Shown: one piece after another, positions 5,585-12,543 of the stretch
Layout of the letters: each line of letters opens with the position of its first letter
Position numbering within the stretch: the stretch's first letter is position 1
Assembly (NCBI GenBank): GCA_900321955.1
Contig: ONXX01000038.1
Coordinates: forward strand, 1 to 13,817
Direction of reading: 5' to 3'
DNA length: 13,817 nucleotides
Origin: an uncultured Bacillota bacterium
GTDB lineage: Bacteria; Bacillota_I; Bacilli_A; Erysipelotrichales; Erysipelotrichaceae
Program-made: the position numbers and the translations under genes
Notes under the pieces: model-generated
Told to the model about the DNA's origin: nothing
The model's database searches: none
What the model saw: the letters and a program-made list of their open reading frames with translations, nothing else

Positions 5585-6505
5585 ATGAGCAAAAAAGAGC
5601 GTCGCATCTCCAAGAAATATGCCAGACGCAGTTTCAACACGATCGGTCTTCTGCTGATTATCTACGCTTTGGCGGTCTTGATTCTGCCGTTCTTTTTTCA
5701 TTATTATCTGGTCAATACGCAATCGGAAATATTGCGTGATGAGTTTCTTTATTACGGTCTTTATCTGATTATGGTCGTGTTTGGAACGATCATTCCTTTC
5801 TTTTTGATGCGCAAGGTGTTCAAACTGCCGCTGAAGAAGATGACCAGGAATTTCAATCCGACATTCGTCGATCTGTTTGTACAGACGATCGTTTTCTTTA
5901 CCATATGTATTGGCTTGACCTATGTGTCCAATATCCTGTTCTCCTATCTGGGCATGCAGGCCAAACTGATCTCCAGCATCGGTTTCAGCTATGATGAGGC
6001 GGCATTGAACAGTTTCCTTTATGTGTTCATGCTGATCATTGTGACGCCGCTAATTGAGGAATATGCCTTTAGAGGCGTTTTACTGAATGTGCTGGCCAAG
6101 TACGGCAAGAATTTCGGTCTTTATGCTTCGGCGGTCATCTTTGCCCTGGCACACCGCAGTTTTGTCGAGATGATCCCAGCGTTTGCCATGGGCGTACTGC
6201 TTGGCAAGACAGCTCTGCGTTATAAAAACATCGTTCCGACGATCTTCATCCATATCTTGTTTAATTCTCTGATTTATGCCCTGGTTGTCATACCGGCATC
6301 CATCATCCAGTACATGGCCTATGGACTGGTAGCGGTTGTGGTGATCGCTGCTTATCTGATGCTTTCAGGACGTTATGAAAGGATCAAAATACAGAAGCTT
6401 CGTTCCAACCGTATCACCAACGTTGTCTTCTTCTCTTGCCCGGCAATCATCATCGCGATGATGCTCATGATTGCCGAAACGCTGATTTTCTTGTTTGCTC
6501 AGTGA
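5585..6505 (+). CDS. CPBP (CAAX-type) intramembrane protease
   Basis: A 306-residue polytopic membrane protein with a positively charged N-terminus (MSKKERRISKKYARR) and about eight hydrophobic segments. Counting from this start, it has the Abi/CPBP motifs: E158-E159-YAFR163 (EExxxR), FALAH190 and H223-ILF-N227. These residues form the glutamic intramembrane protease site. Relatives process prenylated proteins in eukaryotes. Bacterial members act in protein maturation, bacteriocin self-immunity or regulated proteolysis, and the substrate here is unknown. An in-frame ATG two codons earlier (5579) is possible, but the -10 box ends at 5576, too close for it to lie on the transcript. No ribosome binding site is seen, so a leaderless start at 5585 is preferred. 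It is divergent from htrA and followed by a lipoprotein gene with its own promoter. Confidence 0.88.
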   Translation: MSKKERRISKKYARRSFNTIGLLLIIYALAVLILPFFFHYYLVNTQSEILRDEFLYYGLYLIMVVFGTIIPFFLMRKVFKLPLKKMTRNFNPTFVDLFVQTIVFFTICIGLTYVSNILFSYLGMQAKLISSIGFSYDEAALNSFLYVFMLIIVTPLIEEYAFRGVLLNVLAKYGKNFGLYASAVIFALAHRSFVEMIPAFAMGVLLGKTALRYKNIVPTIFIHILFNSLIYALVVIPASIIQYMAYGLVAVVVIAAYLMLSGRYERIKIQKLRSNRITNVVFFSCPAIIIAMMLMIAETLIFLFAQ

Positions 6506-6524
6506 TCTTTGAAACAATTATAAT
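6495..6524 (+). promoter_or_regulatory. Promoter of the lipoprotein gene
   Basis: A consensus TATAAT (6519-6524) lies 18 bases after TTGCTC (6495-6500), which overlaps the end of the CPBP gene. The expected start near 6531 gives a 5' leader of about 30 nt with a weak purine-rich AAAAAAGAGAAA site before ATG 6561. Confidence 0.5.
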
Positions 6525-6560
6525 AAGACTGGATCGATTGATCTGATAAAAAAGAGAAAT

Positions 6561-7136
6561 ATGAAAAAGCTTATTGTTTTATGTTTGATGATGCTCCTGG
6601 TCTTATCCGGCTGCAGTGTTTCTACGAGTTCTTCTGTCTCGACAACCGTTACAACGGACAGCGGTTCAACGACAACAACCACGACGGTCGAAAACGGTGT
6701 CAGCACGACGACTGTGACAAACGATGATGATCCGACCGGTCTAAGAGCCCGTTGGAATGAGACTTTTGTTGCGGGTGCTGAAGGAGAAAGCGAAGCCGGG
6801 AATAGAATCTACTTTATTTACGACGATCCTTCTGATATCTCGTTTGGTGCGATCATGATCACCAACAGCGACGGATCGGAGCTGCTTGTATACGATTACG
6901 GCGATATCCTCTACGATGAAGAAAAGGAGATGCTGTATATCGATGATGTTGACGGTTTGGAAACGCTGCCGTTCAATATCGGTGATACTGATAACGACAA
7001 TACCTTCATGCTCGAGTTCCAGAACGGGGATGTTGTCGAGATGGAGATCGTCGATAAGGAAGTCATCATTGACGACATGATTTCCCTCTGGGAAACTCAT
7101 AGAGAAGACTACCAGGCCAATCACGTCGTTCAGTAA
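6561..7136 (+). CDS. Small secreted lipoprotein, Ser/Thr-rich linker and acidic domain
   Basis: The 191-residue product starts with a lipoprotein signal peptide: MKK, a hydrophobic core and the lipobox L15-S-G-C18. Signal peptidase II would cleave before Cys18, anchoring the mature protein to the outer face of the membrane. Residues 19-54 are almost entirely Ser, Thr and Val, a flexible linker. The remainder (about 58-191) is acidic, with many Asp and Glu and regular alternation suggesting beta strands (for example IYFIYDDPSD and MLEFQNGDVVEMEI). I do not recognise this domain. It may bind a ligand or another surface protein. The gene has its own promoter and a terminator shared with the cupin gene. 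Confidence 0.85.
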   Translation: MKKLIVLCLMMLLVLSGCSVSTSSSVSTTVTTDSGSTTTTTTVENGVSTTTVTNDDDPTGLRARWNETFVAGAEGESEAGNRIYFIYDDPSDISFGAIMITNSDGSELLVYDYGDILYDEEKEMLYIDDVDGLETLPFNIGDTDNDNTFMLEFQNGDVVEMEIVDKEVIIDDMISLWETHREDYQANHVVQ

Positions 7137-7154
7137 TCATTAAAAAAGAAAAAT

Positions 7155-7182
7155 GCCACCTTGTTTAAAAAGGTGGCTTTTA
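7155..7182. terminator. Bidirectional terminator between lipoprotein and cupin genes
   Basis: GCCACCTT (7155-7162) pairs with AAGGTGGC (7170-7177) around a 7-base loop. The stem is followed by TTTTAATT on the plus strand and preceded by an A-rich run that supplies the U-tract on the minus strand. It separates two convergent genes. Confidence 0.88.
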
Positions 7183-7201
7183 ATTGGCTGCAGGAAACGA
7201 T

Positions 7202-7537
7202 TTAAGCTTTTGCGTGAAACCAGAACAGGACGAGTGGTTTGTCCGATCCTTCACAGCGAAGGGAATGCTTTTTGCCGGCCGGGACAAAGAAGGAGATCTG
7301 ATCGTCTAAGGCGAATTCTTCATCATCCACTCTGGCATAGCCCTTGCCGGATAAGACCATGAATCCTTCGTGGAATTCATGAACAGCCGGTGGAGTAAAT
7401 TCGTTTGATGTGTAATAGCTGACTCCGCTGGCTACGTCTTTTGGACAGCCGTTGGACTCATTCAAAAGCGGGTAAGAATAATGGCCGTTGCCGGAATCTT
7501 CTTTCCTGGCTTCTTTCAGGGAAACGTAGTATTTCAT
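7202..7537 (-). CDS. Single-domain cupin protein
   Basis: A 111-residue protein with one small beta-barrel cupin domain. Motif 1 is HEFHEGFMVLSGKG with candidate metal ligands H53, H56 and E57. Motif 2 is VPAGKKHSLR with H91 as a fourth ligand. This spacing is a shortened form of the cupin GxxxxHxH...E...G motif. Such proteins bind a divalent metal and act as small enzymes or sugar- or ligand-binding factors, and the activity cannot be named. A GGAGG site (7544-7548, minus) precedes ATG 7537. There is no signal peptide. It is divergent from the oxidoreductase gene and converges on the lipoprotein gene, so it is probably monocistronic. Confidence 0.88.
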   Translation of the reverse strand: MKYYVSLKEARKEDSGNGHYSYPLLNESNGCPKDVASGVSYYTSNEFTPPAVHEFHEGFMVLSGKGYARVDDEEFALDDQISFFVPAGKKHSLRCEGSDKPLVLFWFHAKA

Positions 7538-7567
7538 AATGATCCTCCGTATTTTGATCTGTCATCC

Positions 7568-7595
7568 TTTATATAATATATATCTTTTGTCAGAA
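7568..7595 (-). promoter_or_regulatory. Possible promoter of the cupin gene
   Basis: On the minus strand, TTCTGA (7590-7595) and TATAAA (7568-7573) are 16 bases apart in a very AT-rich tract. The -35 box is weak and other -10 registers are possible in this TATATA-rich run. Confidence 0.3.
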
Positions 7596-7652
7596 AAGGA
7601 AAGGTAATGGGAAATGATCCTGAATTTGTCTGTTTTTTAACAAAGTTCAGCA

Positions 7653-7661
7653 TGATATAAT
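7653..7661 (+). promoter_or_regulatory. Extended -10 promoter of the oxidoreductase gene
   Basis: TGATATAAT (7653-7661) is a TGn-TATAAT extended -10, which often works without a good -35 box, and none is evident here. The start near 7668 leaves a short leader with AGGAGA (7677-7682). This also shows that ATG 7660, which lies inside the -10, is not the real start. Confidence 0.6.
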
Positions 7662-7689
7662 GCAGTTAAGGAATACAGGAGAAGCAATT

Positions 7690-10476
7690 ATGATACCTGA
7701 GAAACTCAATAACTACATGTTCAATGAAAAGGATTTTTTCAATGAGGAATATGTATGTACAGATCCGGAAAAGGAAGAGTTAGTCAAAAAACTTGCCAAT
7801 ATGATTACCGATGACATCGGTATCCGCAAACCGGGTGATGTACAGACCTGGATGCCGGATTTCTGGATCCTGGACCGTCTCCTCAGCAAGGAAGAAATCA
7901 AGTTCATGTTGTCGTTTGGCAAAAAGAGAGTCGTCAAAATGCTGCCGGAAGAACTGGCAGAGAAAAACGGCATGACTCCGGAAGAAGCCGAGGCAATGGC
8001 ATTTAAGATCTGCGAGATCGGCCTGATGGAATTTGACCGTGAGAACCCGGAAAGAAGAAGACAGTATTTCATTCCGAAATGGGTCGTCGGTTCCGGTGAA
8101 TACATGATGATGAATTCCAAACTTCTGAAGGATCATCCGGAAGTTGCCACCTTCTTCAACTACGCCTCAAGCGTTCCGGTCGGCAAGGTCGCAAGACTGG
8201 TGCCACCTGGCGGCGGCGGTTTAGGCATGCATGTCATCCCGGTCGAAAAAGCGATCGAACATGAATCGAAATCAGTCAGTGTCGAGCACCTCTCTCACTG
8301 GTTAAAGAAGTACGACAAGTATTGCGTCGACGTATGTTCCTGCCGCAGACAGCAGGCAATGCGCGGCGAGGGTGTCGGTGATATTGAAGGGTACATGTGT
8401 CTGGCTGTCGGCGATATGGCCGAATACATCGTCGAGACCCATAAGGATGCCTACTATATCACTTACGATGAAGTGATGGAGATCCTCAAACGTTCCGAAG
8501 AGAAGGGCTTTGTCCATCAGATCACCAATCTGGATGGCGAAGACAAGATCGTCGGTATCTGTAACTGTTCGCCGGGTACCTGTAATGCCCTTCGGACGTC
8601 GCAGTTATTCAATACGCCGAATATGTCAGCTTCCGCTTATCGCGCACATGTCGACAAGAAGAAATGTGTTGCCTGCGGCAAGTGTGTGGAAGTCTGTCCG
8701 GTTGGTGCAGCCAAACTCGGCCAGAAGCTCTGCTTGAAAGACGGTTCTTCTTTGACATATCCGAAGACCGAATTGCCGGATGCGCAGAAGTGGGGTCCGG
8801 ATAAATGGAACAAGAATTTCCGCGAAGACGCCAAGATCAACGTCTATGACAGCGGTACAGCTCCATGTAAGACGGCTTGTCCGGTTCATCTTTCCGTTCA
8901 GGGCTATATCAATATGGTCAAGGACGGCAGATATATGGATGCCCTCAAGCTGATCAAACAGGATAACCCGTTCCCGGCCATCTGCGGTGCCGTCTGCAAC
9001 AAGCGCTGTGAAGACAGATGTACCAGAGGTACAATCGATCAGCCGGTCGCAATTGATGAAATCAAGAAGTTCATCGCTGCACAGGAATTAAAAGAAGAGA
9101 ACCGCTATATCCCGAACTGCTACAACGATGTCGGTGAACAGTGGGATGATTATAAGATCGCCATCATCGGTGCCGGCCCGGCCGGACTTTCCGCTGCCTT
9201 CTTCTTAAGGAAGCAGGGCTATCCGGTAACCGTCTTTGAAAAAGAAGAAAAACCGGGCGGCATGCTGCGATATGGCATTCCGAATTTCCGTTTGGAAAAG
9301 AGCGTTATTGACGCTGAGATCGATGTGATCAAAGCGATGGGGGCAGAGATCAGATGCGGTGTAGAGATTGGCAAGGATCTCACCATCCAGGATCTCAGAG
9401 ACCAGGGATACAAAGCCATCTATCTGGCCATCGGTTTACAGGCCGGCAGAAAGGCAAATATTCCGAATGAAGAATACGCAATGAGCGGTGTTGATTTCTT
9501 AAGACAGGCCAATAAAGAAATGGGCAAGCTCTTAAGCGGCAAGACGATCGTCATCGGCGGCGGCAACGTCGCAATCGATGTCGCAAGAACTGCATTACGT
9601 GCCGGTGCAACTGAAGTTGAAATGTACTGTCTGGAAGGACCGGATGAAATGCCGGCTGCCAGGGACGAGATCGAAGAAGCCACCAAAGAAGGTGTTACGA
9701 TCAAGAACTGCTGGGGTCCGAAAGAGATCCTGGTCAAAGACGGCAAGATCTGCGGTCTGGTTTTGAAACAGTGTGTTCAGGTCTACAACAAGGAAGGCCG
9801 TTTCGATCCGATCTATGATGAAAACGAACTGAAGACTGTCGAGTGCGACCATGTCCTCTTATCGATCGGTCAGGCGGCTGTCTGGGGCGATCTGTTAAAG
9901 GGTACGAAAGTACAGACCAGAAACGGCAATACCGTCATCGCTGACAAAGTTACCTGTCAGACCGATGAAGCGGATATCTTTGCCGGCGGCGATGTCTTCG
10001 GCGGTGCCCGTTTTGCGATCGATGCGATTGCCGACGGACGCGAAGGTTTCGTCTCCATCAACCGTTTCGTCCATTACGGTCAGAGTCTGACGATCGGCAG
10101 AGACTTGAGAGAATTCAAGGAACTCGATCGTGATGACATCTCCATTGAGTCTTATGATAATGCGAAGCGTCAGGTTCCGGGCATGAAGCCGGGTATTGCA
10201 GCTGATACCTATGAGGATCTGCGTCTGGCTCTCAGCGAGGAACAGGTCAAGGCGGAAGCTTCCAGATGTCTGGAATGCGGTGCGACTTATGTCGATACCA
10301 ACCGCTGCATCGGCTGTGGCTTATGTACTACAAGATGTGAATTTGATGCGATTCATCTGACGAGGGATGTTCCAAATGCCTCAAGGATGTATACAGCTGA
10401 AAACGGCAAGCTCAAAGCGATCCTGCCGTATGCGGCAAAACGCGGCATCAAGATTCTGCTGAACAACAAGAAATAA
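7690..10476 (+). CDS. Multi-cluster iron-sulfur/FAD NAD(P)H oxidoreductase, GltD-like core
   Basis: The 928-residue protein has four parts. Residues 1-310 form an unfamiliar cysteine-rich module with C212-x3-C-x-C218 (VCSCRR), C237 and C291-x-C-x4-C298. Residues 326-336 carry a CxxCxxCxxxC ferredoxin motif followed by proline. About 385-800 resembles the small subunit of glutamate synthase (GltD) and dihydropyrimidine dehydrogenase. It has N-terminal cluster cysteines (393, 397, 432, 436, 440, 444), the FAD motif GAGPAG (494-499) and the NAD(P)H motif GGGNVA (623-628), and ends in AGGDVFGG. The C-terminus adds CLEC (860-863) and a second CxxCxxCxxxC (873-883). It should shuttle electrons between NAD(P)H, FAD and iron-sulfur clusters in the cytoplasm. 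The partner is unknown. The start is ATG 7690, since AGGAGA (7677-7682) precedes it. It converges on the hyp operon. Confidence 0.88.
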   Translation: MIPEKLNNYMFNEKDFFNEEYVCTDPEKEELVKKLANMITDDIGIRKPGDVQTWMPDFWILDRLLSKEEIKFMLSFGKKRVVKMLPEELAEKNGMTPEEAEAMAFKICEIGLMEFDRENPERRRQYFIPKWVVGSGEYMMMNSKLLKDHPEVATFFNYASSVPVGKVARLVPPGGGGLGMHVIPVEKAIEHESKSVSVEHLSHWLKKYDKYCVDVCSCRRQQAMRGEGVGDIEGYMCLAVGDMAEYIVETHKDAYYITYDEVMEILKRSEEKGFVHQITNLDGEDKIVGICNCSPGTCNALRTSQLFNTPNMSASAYRAHVDKKKCVACGKCVEVCPVGAAKLGQKLCLKDGSSLTYPKTELPDAQKWGPDKWNKNFREDAKINVYDSGTAPCKTACPVHLSVQGYINMVKDGRYMDALKLIKQDNPFPAICGAVCNKRCEDRCTRGTIDQPVAIDEIKKFIAAQELKEENRYIPNCYNDVGEQWDDYKIAIIGAGPAGLSAAFFLRKQGYPVTVFEKEEKPGGMLRYGIPNFRLEKSVIDAEIDVIKAMGAEIRCGVEIGKDLTIQDLRDQGYKAIYLAIGLQAGRKANIPNEEYAMSGVDFLRQANKEMGKLLSGKTIVIGGGNVAIDVARTALRAGATEVEMYCLEGPDEMPAARDEIEEATKEGVTIKNCWGPKEILVKDGKICGLVLKQCVQVYNKEGRFDPIYDENELKTVECDHVLLSIGQAAVWGDLLKGTKVQTRNGNTVIADKVTCQTDEADIFAGGDVFGGARFAIDAIADGREGFVSINRFVHYGQSLTIGRDLREFKELDRDDISIESYDNAKRQVPGMKPGIAADTYEDLRLALSEEQVKAEASRCLECGATYVDTNRCIGCGLCTTRCEFDAIHLTRDVPNASRMYTAENGKLKAILPYAAKRGIKILLNNKK

Positions 10477-10480
10477 ACAA

Positions 10481-10512
10481 AACCGATATGGACTAATCCA
10501 TATCGGTTTTTT
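10481..10512. terminator. Bidirectional terminator overlapping the hypA 3' end
   Basis: AACCGATATGGA (10481-10492) and TCCATATCGGTT (10497-10508) form a perfect 12-bp stem with a 4-base loop CTAA and a T-run on the plus strand; the A-run on the left serves the minus strand. The right arm encodes the last residues of HypA, and its stop codon (10493-10495) falls in the loop. Confidence 0.9.
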
Positions 10513-10855
10513 CTTCTGCTTCAATCTCTTTGATGATACATTCGTTGCCTTGCAGGAGATATGTGTGTTCACTTTGACAATAGGGACAGATACGGCCGTA
10601 GCGTACTGTCTCGTATTCATTGCTACAGTCTTCACAGAAGGTGATCGCCTTGATCTGCTCAAGCTTGAGCTGTGCATCTTTGATGAGCGGATCCTTTACT
10701 TTGAAATAATTCCAGCAGTCAATGAAGTAATCGGTAATGATGCCGGATACTTCCCCAACTTCCAGTGTTACGGAGCCGATCTTGGCCAGATTGCTTTCTT
10801 GCGCCAGTTCATCAAGGGTTTTGGCAACGTGGGTAACAATACTTAATTCATGCAT
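10493..10855 (-). CDS. hypA: HypA, nickel-insertion/hydrogenase maturation protein
   Basis: The 120-residue length is typical of HypA. It begins MHELSI, where His2 is the known nickel ligand. It has the structural zinc site C74-x2-C77 ... C90-x2-C93. HypA works with HypB to deliver nickel to [NiFe]-hydrogenase large subunits, and in some bacteria to urease. It is the last gene of hypB-hypB-hypA: its ATG overlaps the upstream stop by eight bases (ATGCATGA), with no separate ribosome binding site visible, so it is probably translationally coupled. No hydrogenase structural gene or hypCDEF lies in this window. The acidic tail ends in the terminator hairpin. Confidence 0.95.
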   Translation of the reverse strand: MHELSIVTHVAKTLDELAQESNLAKIGSVTLEVGEVSGIITDYFIDCWNYFKVKDPLIKDAQLKLEQIKAITFCEDCSNEYETVRYGRICPYCQSEHTYLLQGNECIIKEIEAEEKTDMD

Positions 10856-11516
10856 GATCTTGTTTTAACACGGCGATTTCTTTTTTAAGCCAGTCTTCCC
10901 ATTCTTTCATGCCTTTTCCGCTTTTGGCGGAAACCGGAATGATGCGGATATTCGGATTTAGGAAGCGGACACGTTCGATGCACTTGTCCATATCAAAATT
11001 GAAATAAGGCAGGGAATCGATCTTGGTTATCAGCAGAACGTCGCTGTTTTGAAACATCAAAGGATATTTTAACGGCTTGTCGTCGCCTTCCGGTATCGAG
11101 AGGATCATGACATTTCTGATGGCGCCGGTATCATATTCGGCCGGGCAGATCAGATTGCCGATGTTTTCCAGAAAAGCCAGATCAACATCTTCTAATCCCA
11201 TCTCTTCCAAACCCGTTCTGGTCATTCCGGCATCCATGTGACACATGCCGTCAGTGTGGACCTGAATGGATCTGGCACCGGCGTTTTCGATCTTGATGGC
11301 ATCGACATCCGCTTCAATATCCGCTTCCAGAACAGCGATCCTGTATTGATCCTTGAGATCTTCGATCGTCTTTAATAAGAGCGTCGTCTTGCCGGATCCG
11401 GCTGCGGACATCAGATTGATAAAGAAGACGCCTTTTTCTTTGAGCTCTTCTCTCAGTTTCCGGGCATCCCGGTCATTGGAGTCGGTTACGGACTTATGTA
11501 ATTCGATCACTTTCAT
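10848..11516 (-). CDS. hypB: HypB nickel-chaperone GTPase, second copy
   Basis: The 222-residue protein is a GTPase of the HypB/UreG family. It has Walker A SAAGSGKT (37-44), the metal-site Cys92-His93 (MCHMDAGM), Cys124 in ENIGNLICPAE and the invariant SIPEGDDKPLKYP. The G4 motif is TKID (164-167); the usual Asn of NKxD is Thr. The family provides GTP-driven nickel transfer together with HypA. There is no N-terminal CxxCGC or His-rich nickel-storage stretch. It overlaps the upstream hypB by ATGA and has GAGGAG inside that gene as a ribosome binding site. It overlaps hypA downstream by 8 bases. It is clearly related to but different from the neighbouring copy. Confidence 0.92.
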   Translation of the reverse strand: MKVIELHKSVTDSNDRDARKLREELKEKGVFFINLMSAAGSGKTTLLLKTIEDLKDQYRIAVLEADIEADVDAIKIENAGARSIQVHTDGMCHMDAGMTRTGLEEMGLEDVDLAFLENIGNLICPAEYDTGAIRNVMILSIPEGDDKPLKYPLMFQNSDVLLITKIDSLPYFNFDMDKCIERVRFLNPNIRIIPVSAKSGKGMKEWEDWLKKEIAVLKQDHA

Positions 11517-12178
11517 GATTTGCGAAACTCCTCTATTTTATTGATCAGATAGTCGGTCCAGGCTTCTATACCTTCCTTGTTCAGATTGGAAAGATAGAAG
11601 ACGGGTGCTTTTTGGTTCCTGATACGAAGATTGTTTTCGAAACGCTTTTCATCAAAGTCAAAAACTTCTTTCGCGTCAATCTTGGAAACCAGGACAGCAT
11701 CAACCGTTTCAAACATCAGCGGATACTTGAGTGGTTTATCATCACCTTCCGGGATCGACAGAATCATCGCCTTGAGGTGAGCTCCGGTATCAAATTCAGC
11801 CGGACATACCAGATTGCCGATATTTTCCATAATGACGACATCCAGGTCTTCCAGTCCGAGGAATTGCAGTCCTCTGGCAGTCATGTCGGCATCCATGTGG
11901 CAAAGTCCGCCGGAGTGAAGCTGTATGGTCTTGACACCGAGTGACTCGATGGTTTTTGCGTCAACGTCCGAGTCTACATCGGCCTCCATTACTGCGACCT
12001 TGTAGCGCTGCTTGAGACAGGGGATCGTGTTCATTAAGAGGCTTGTCTTGCCGCAGCCCGGTGATCCCATCAGATTGATAAAGAAGACTTTTCTATTATT
12101 CAGATCTTCGCGCGTGCTTTTGGCAAGTGCGTCGTTATCTTCTATGATCCTTTCTTTTGTTTCCAGTATTCTGATCAT
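11513..12178 (-). CDS. hypB: HypB nickel-chaperone GTPase, first copy
   Basis: A 221-residue HypB. Walker A is GSPGCGKT (38-45), with an extra cysteine in the loop. It keeps Cys93-His94 (LCHMDADM), Cys125 in ENIGNLVCPAE and SIPEGDDKPLKYP. The G4 motif is SKID (165-168), with Ser in place of the usual Asn. It is the first gene of the operon, with AGAGGAAAGGA upstream as ribosome binding site and a good promoter. Its last codons overlap the second hypB by ATGA, pointing to coordinated expression. The two copies share their core motifs but differ throughout, notably at the Walker A loop and the C-terminal third. This suggests an old duplication with possible specialisation, or a heterodimer. Function as HypB is secure, the reason for two is not. 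Confidence 0.92.
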   Translation of the reverse strand: MIRILETKERIIEDNDALAKSTREDLNNRKVFFINLMGSPGCGKTSLLMNTIPCLKQRYKVAVMEADVDSDVDAKTIESLGVKTIQLHSGGLCHMDADMTARGLQFLGLEDLDVVIMENIGNLVCPAEFDTGAHLKAMILSIPEGDDKPLKYPLMFETVDAVLVSKIDAKEVFDFDEKRFENNLRIRNQKAPVFYLSNLNKEGIEAWTDYLINKIEEFRKS

Positions 12179-12199
12179 AAAAACATTCCTTTCCTCTTA

Positions 12200-12229
12200 A
12201 TTATAATATGCATCCATTCTTCTTCCCAA
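12200..12229 (-). promoter_or_regulatory. Promoter of the hypB-hypB-hypA operon
   Basis: On the minus strand, TTGGGA (12224-12229), an 18-base spacer and TATAAT (12200-12205) precede the first hypB by about 22 bases, leaving room for a start site followed by the ribosome binding site. No nickel-regulator operator could be recognised. Confidence 0.55.
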
Positions 12230-12438
12230 GCGATCCGAATTCCTTGCATATGAAAAAGAAATACGATCAGACACCCGGTTTGAAACCGATCATTTTGCAG
12301 ACTGATGATTTGTATACTTCATAAATGGCCGTTTAAATAGTTTTTTGTGAAACGGATGAGCTTAAAATCATTGCAGATGATGAAAGAACAGTGAACAGAT
12401 ATAATTTGAATGTATATCAGAGATTTGCGAAATAGAAT
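12230..12438. other. Intergenic region with weak features only
   Basis: No convincing gene is present in this stretch. Weak items seen are a short inverted repeat CCGTTT (12329-12334) / AAACGG (12350-12355), a TATAAT (12400-12405) without a good -35 that may promote the downstream CPBP gene, and a 24-codon frame at 12249 with no ribosome binding site. It may be regulatory or decayed DNA. Confidence 0.3.
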
Positions 12439-12543
12439 ATGTTGGGTTCGCTTATACGGGCAAAGGCACCTGTCTTTGTCATGGACGAGATCCTGTATGA
12501 AGGATCGAAACAAGAAACATATAACGAGGTGAACTGGAAATGA
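12439..12543 (+). CDS. Small 34-residue ORF overlapping the CPBP gene start
   Basis: ATG 12439 opens a 34-residue frame ending VNWK at TGA 12541-12543, which overlaps the next gene's ATG as ATGA. The overlap resembles translational coupling, and a TATAAT box lies upstream at 12400-12405. It has no ribosome binding site and no recognisable domain, so it may be a leader ORF, a remnant or chance. Confidence 0.22.
   Translation: MLGSLIRAKAPVFVMDEILYEGSKQETYNEVNWK

Noticed and set aside
7660..7689. Upstream ATG extending the oxidoreductase by 10 residues
   Set aside because: The ATG lies within the -10 box TATAAT (7656-7661), so it would not be on the mRNA; AGGAGA precedes ATG 7690.
12319..12513. 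Minus-strand ORF in the region before the second CPBP gene
   Set aside because: No ribosome binding site or recognisable protein features, and its composition matches surrounding non-coding DNA.
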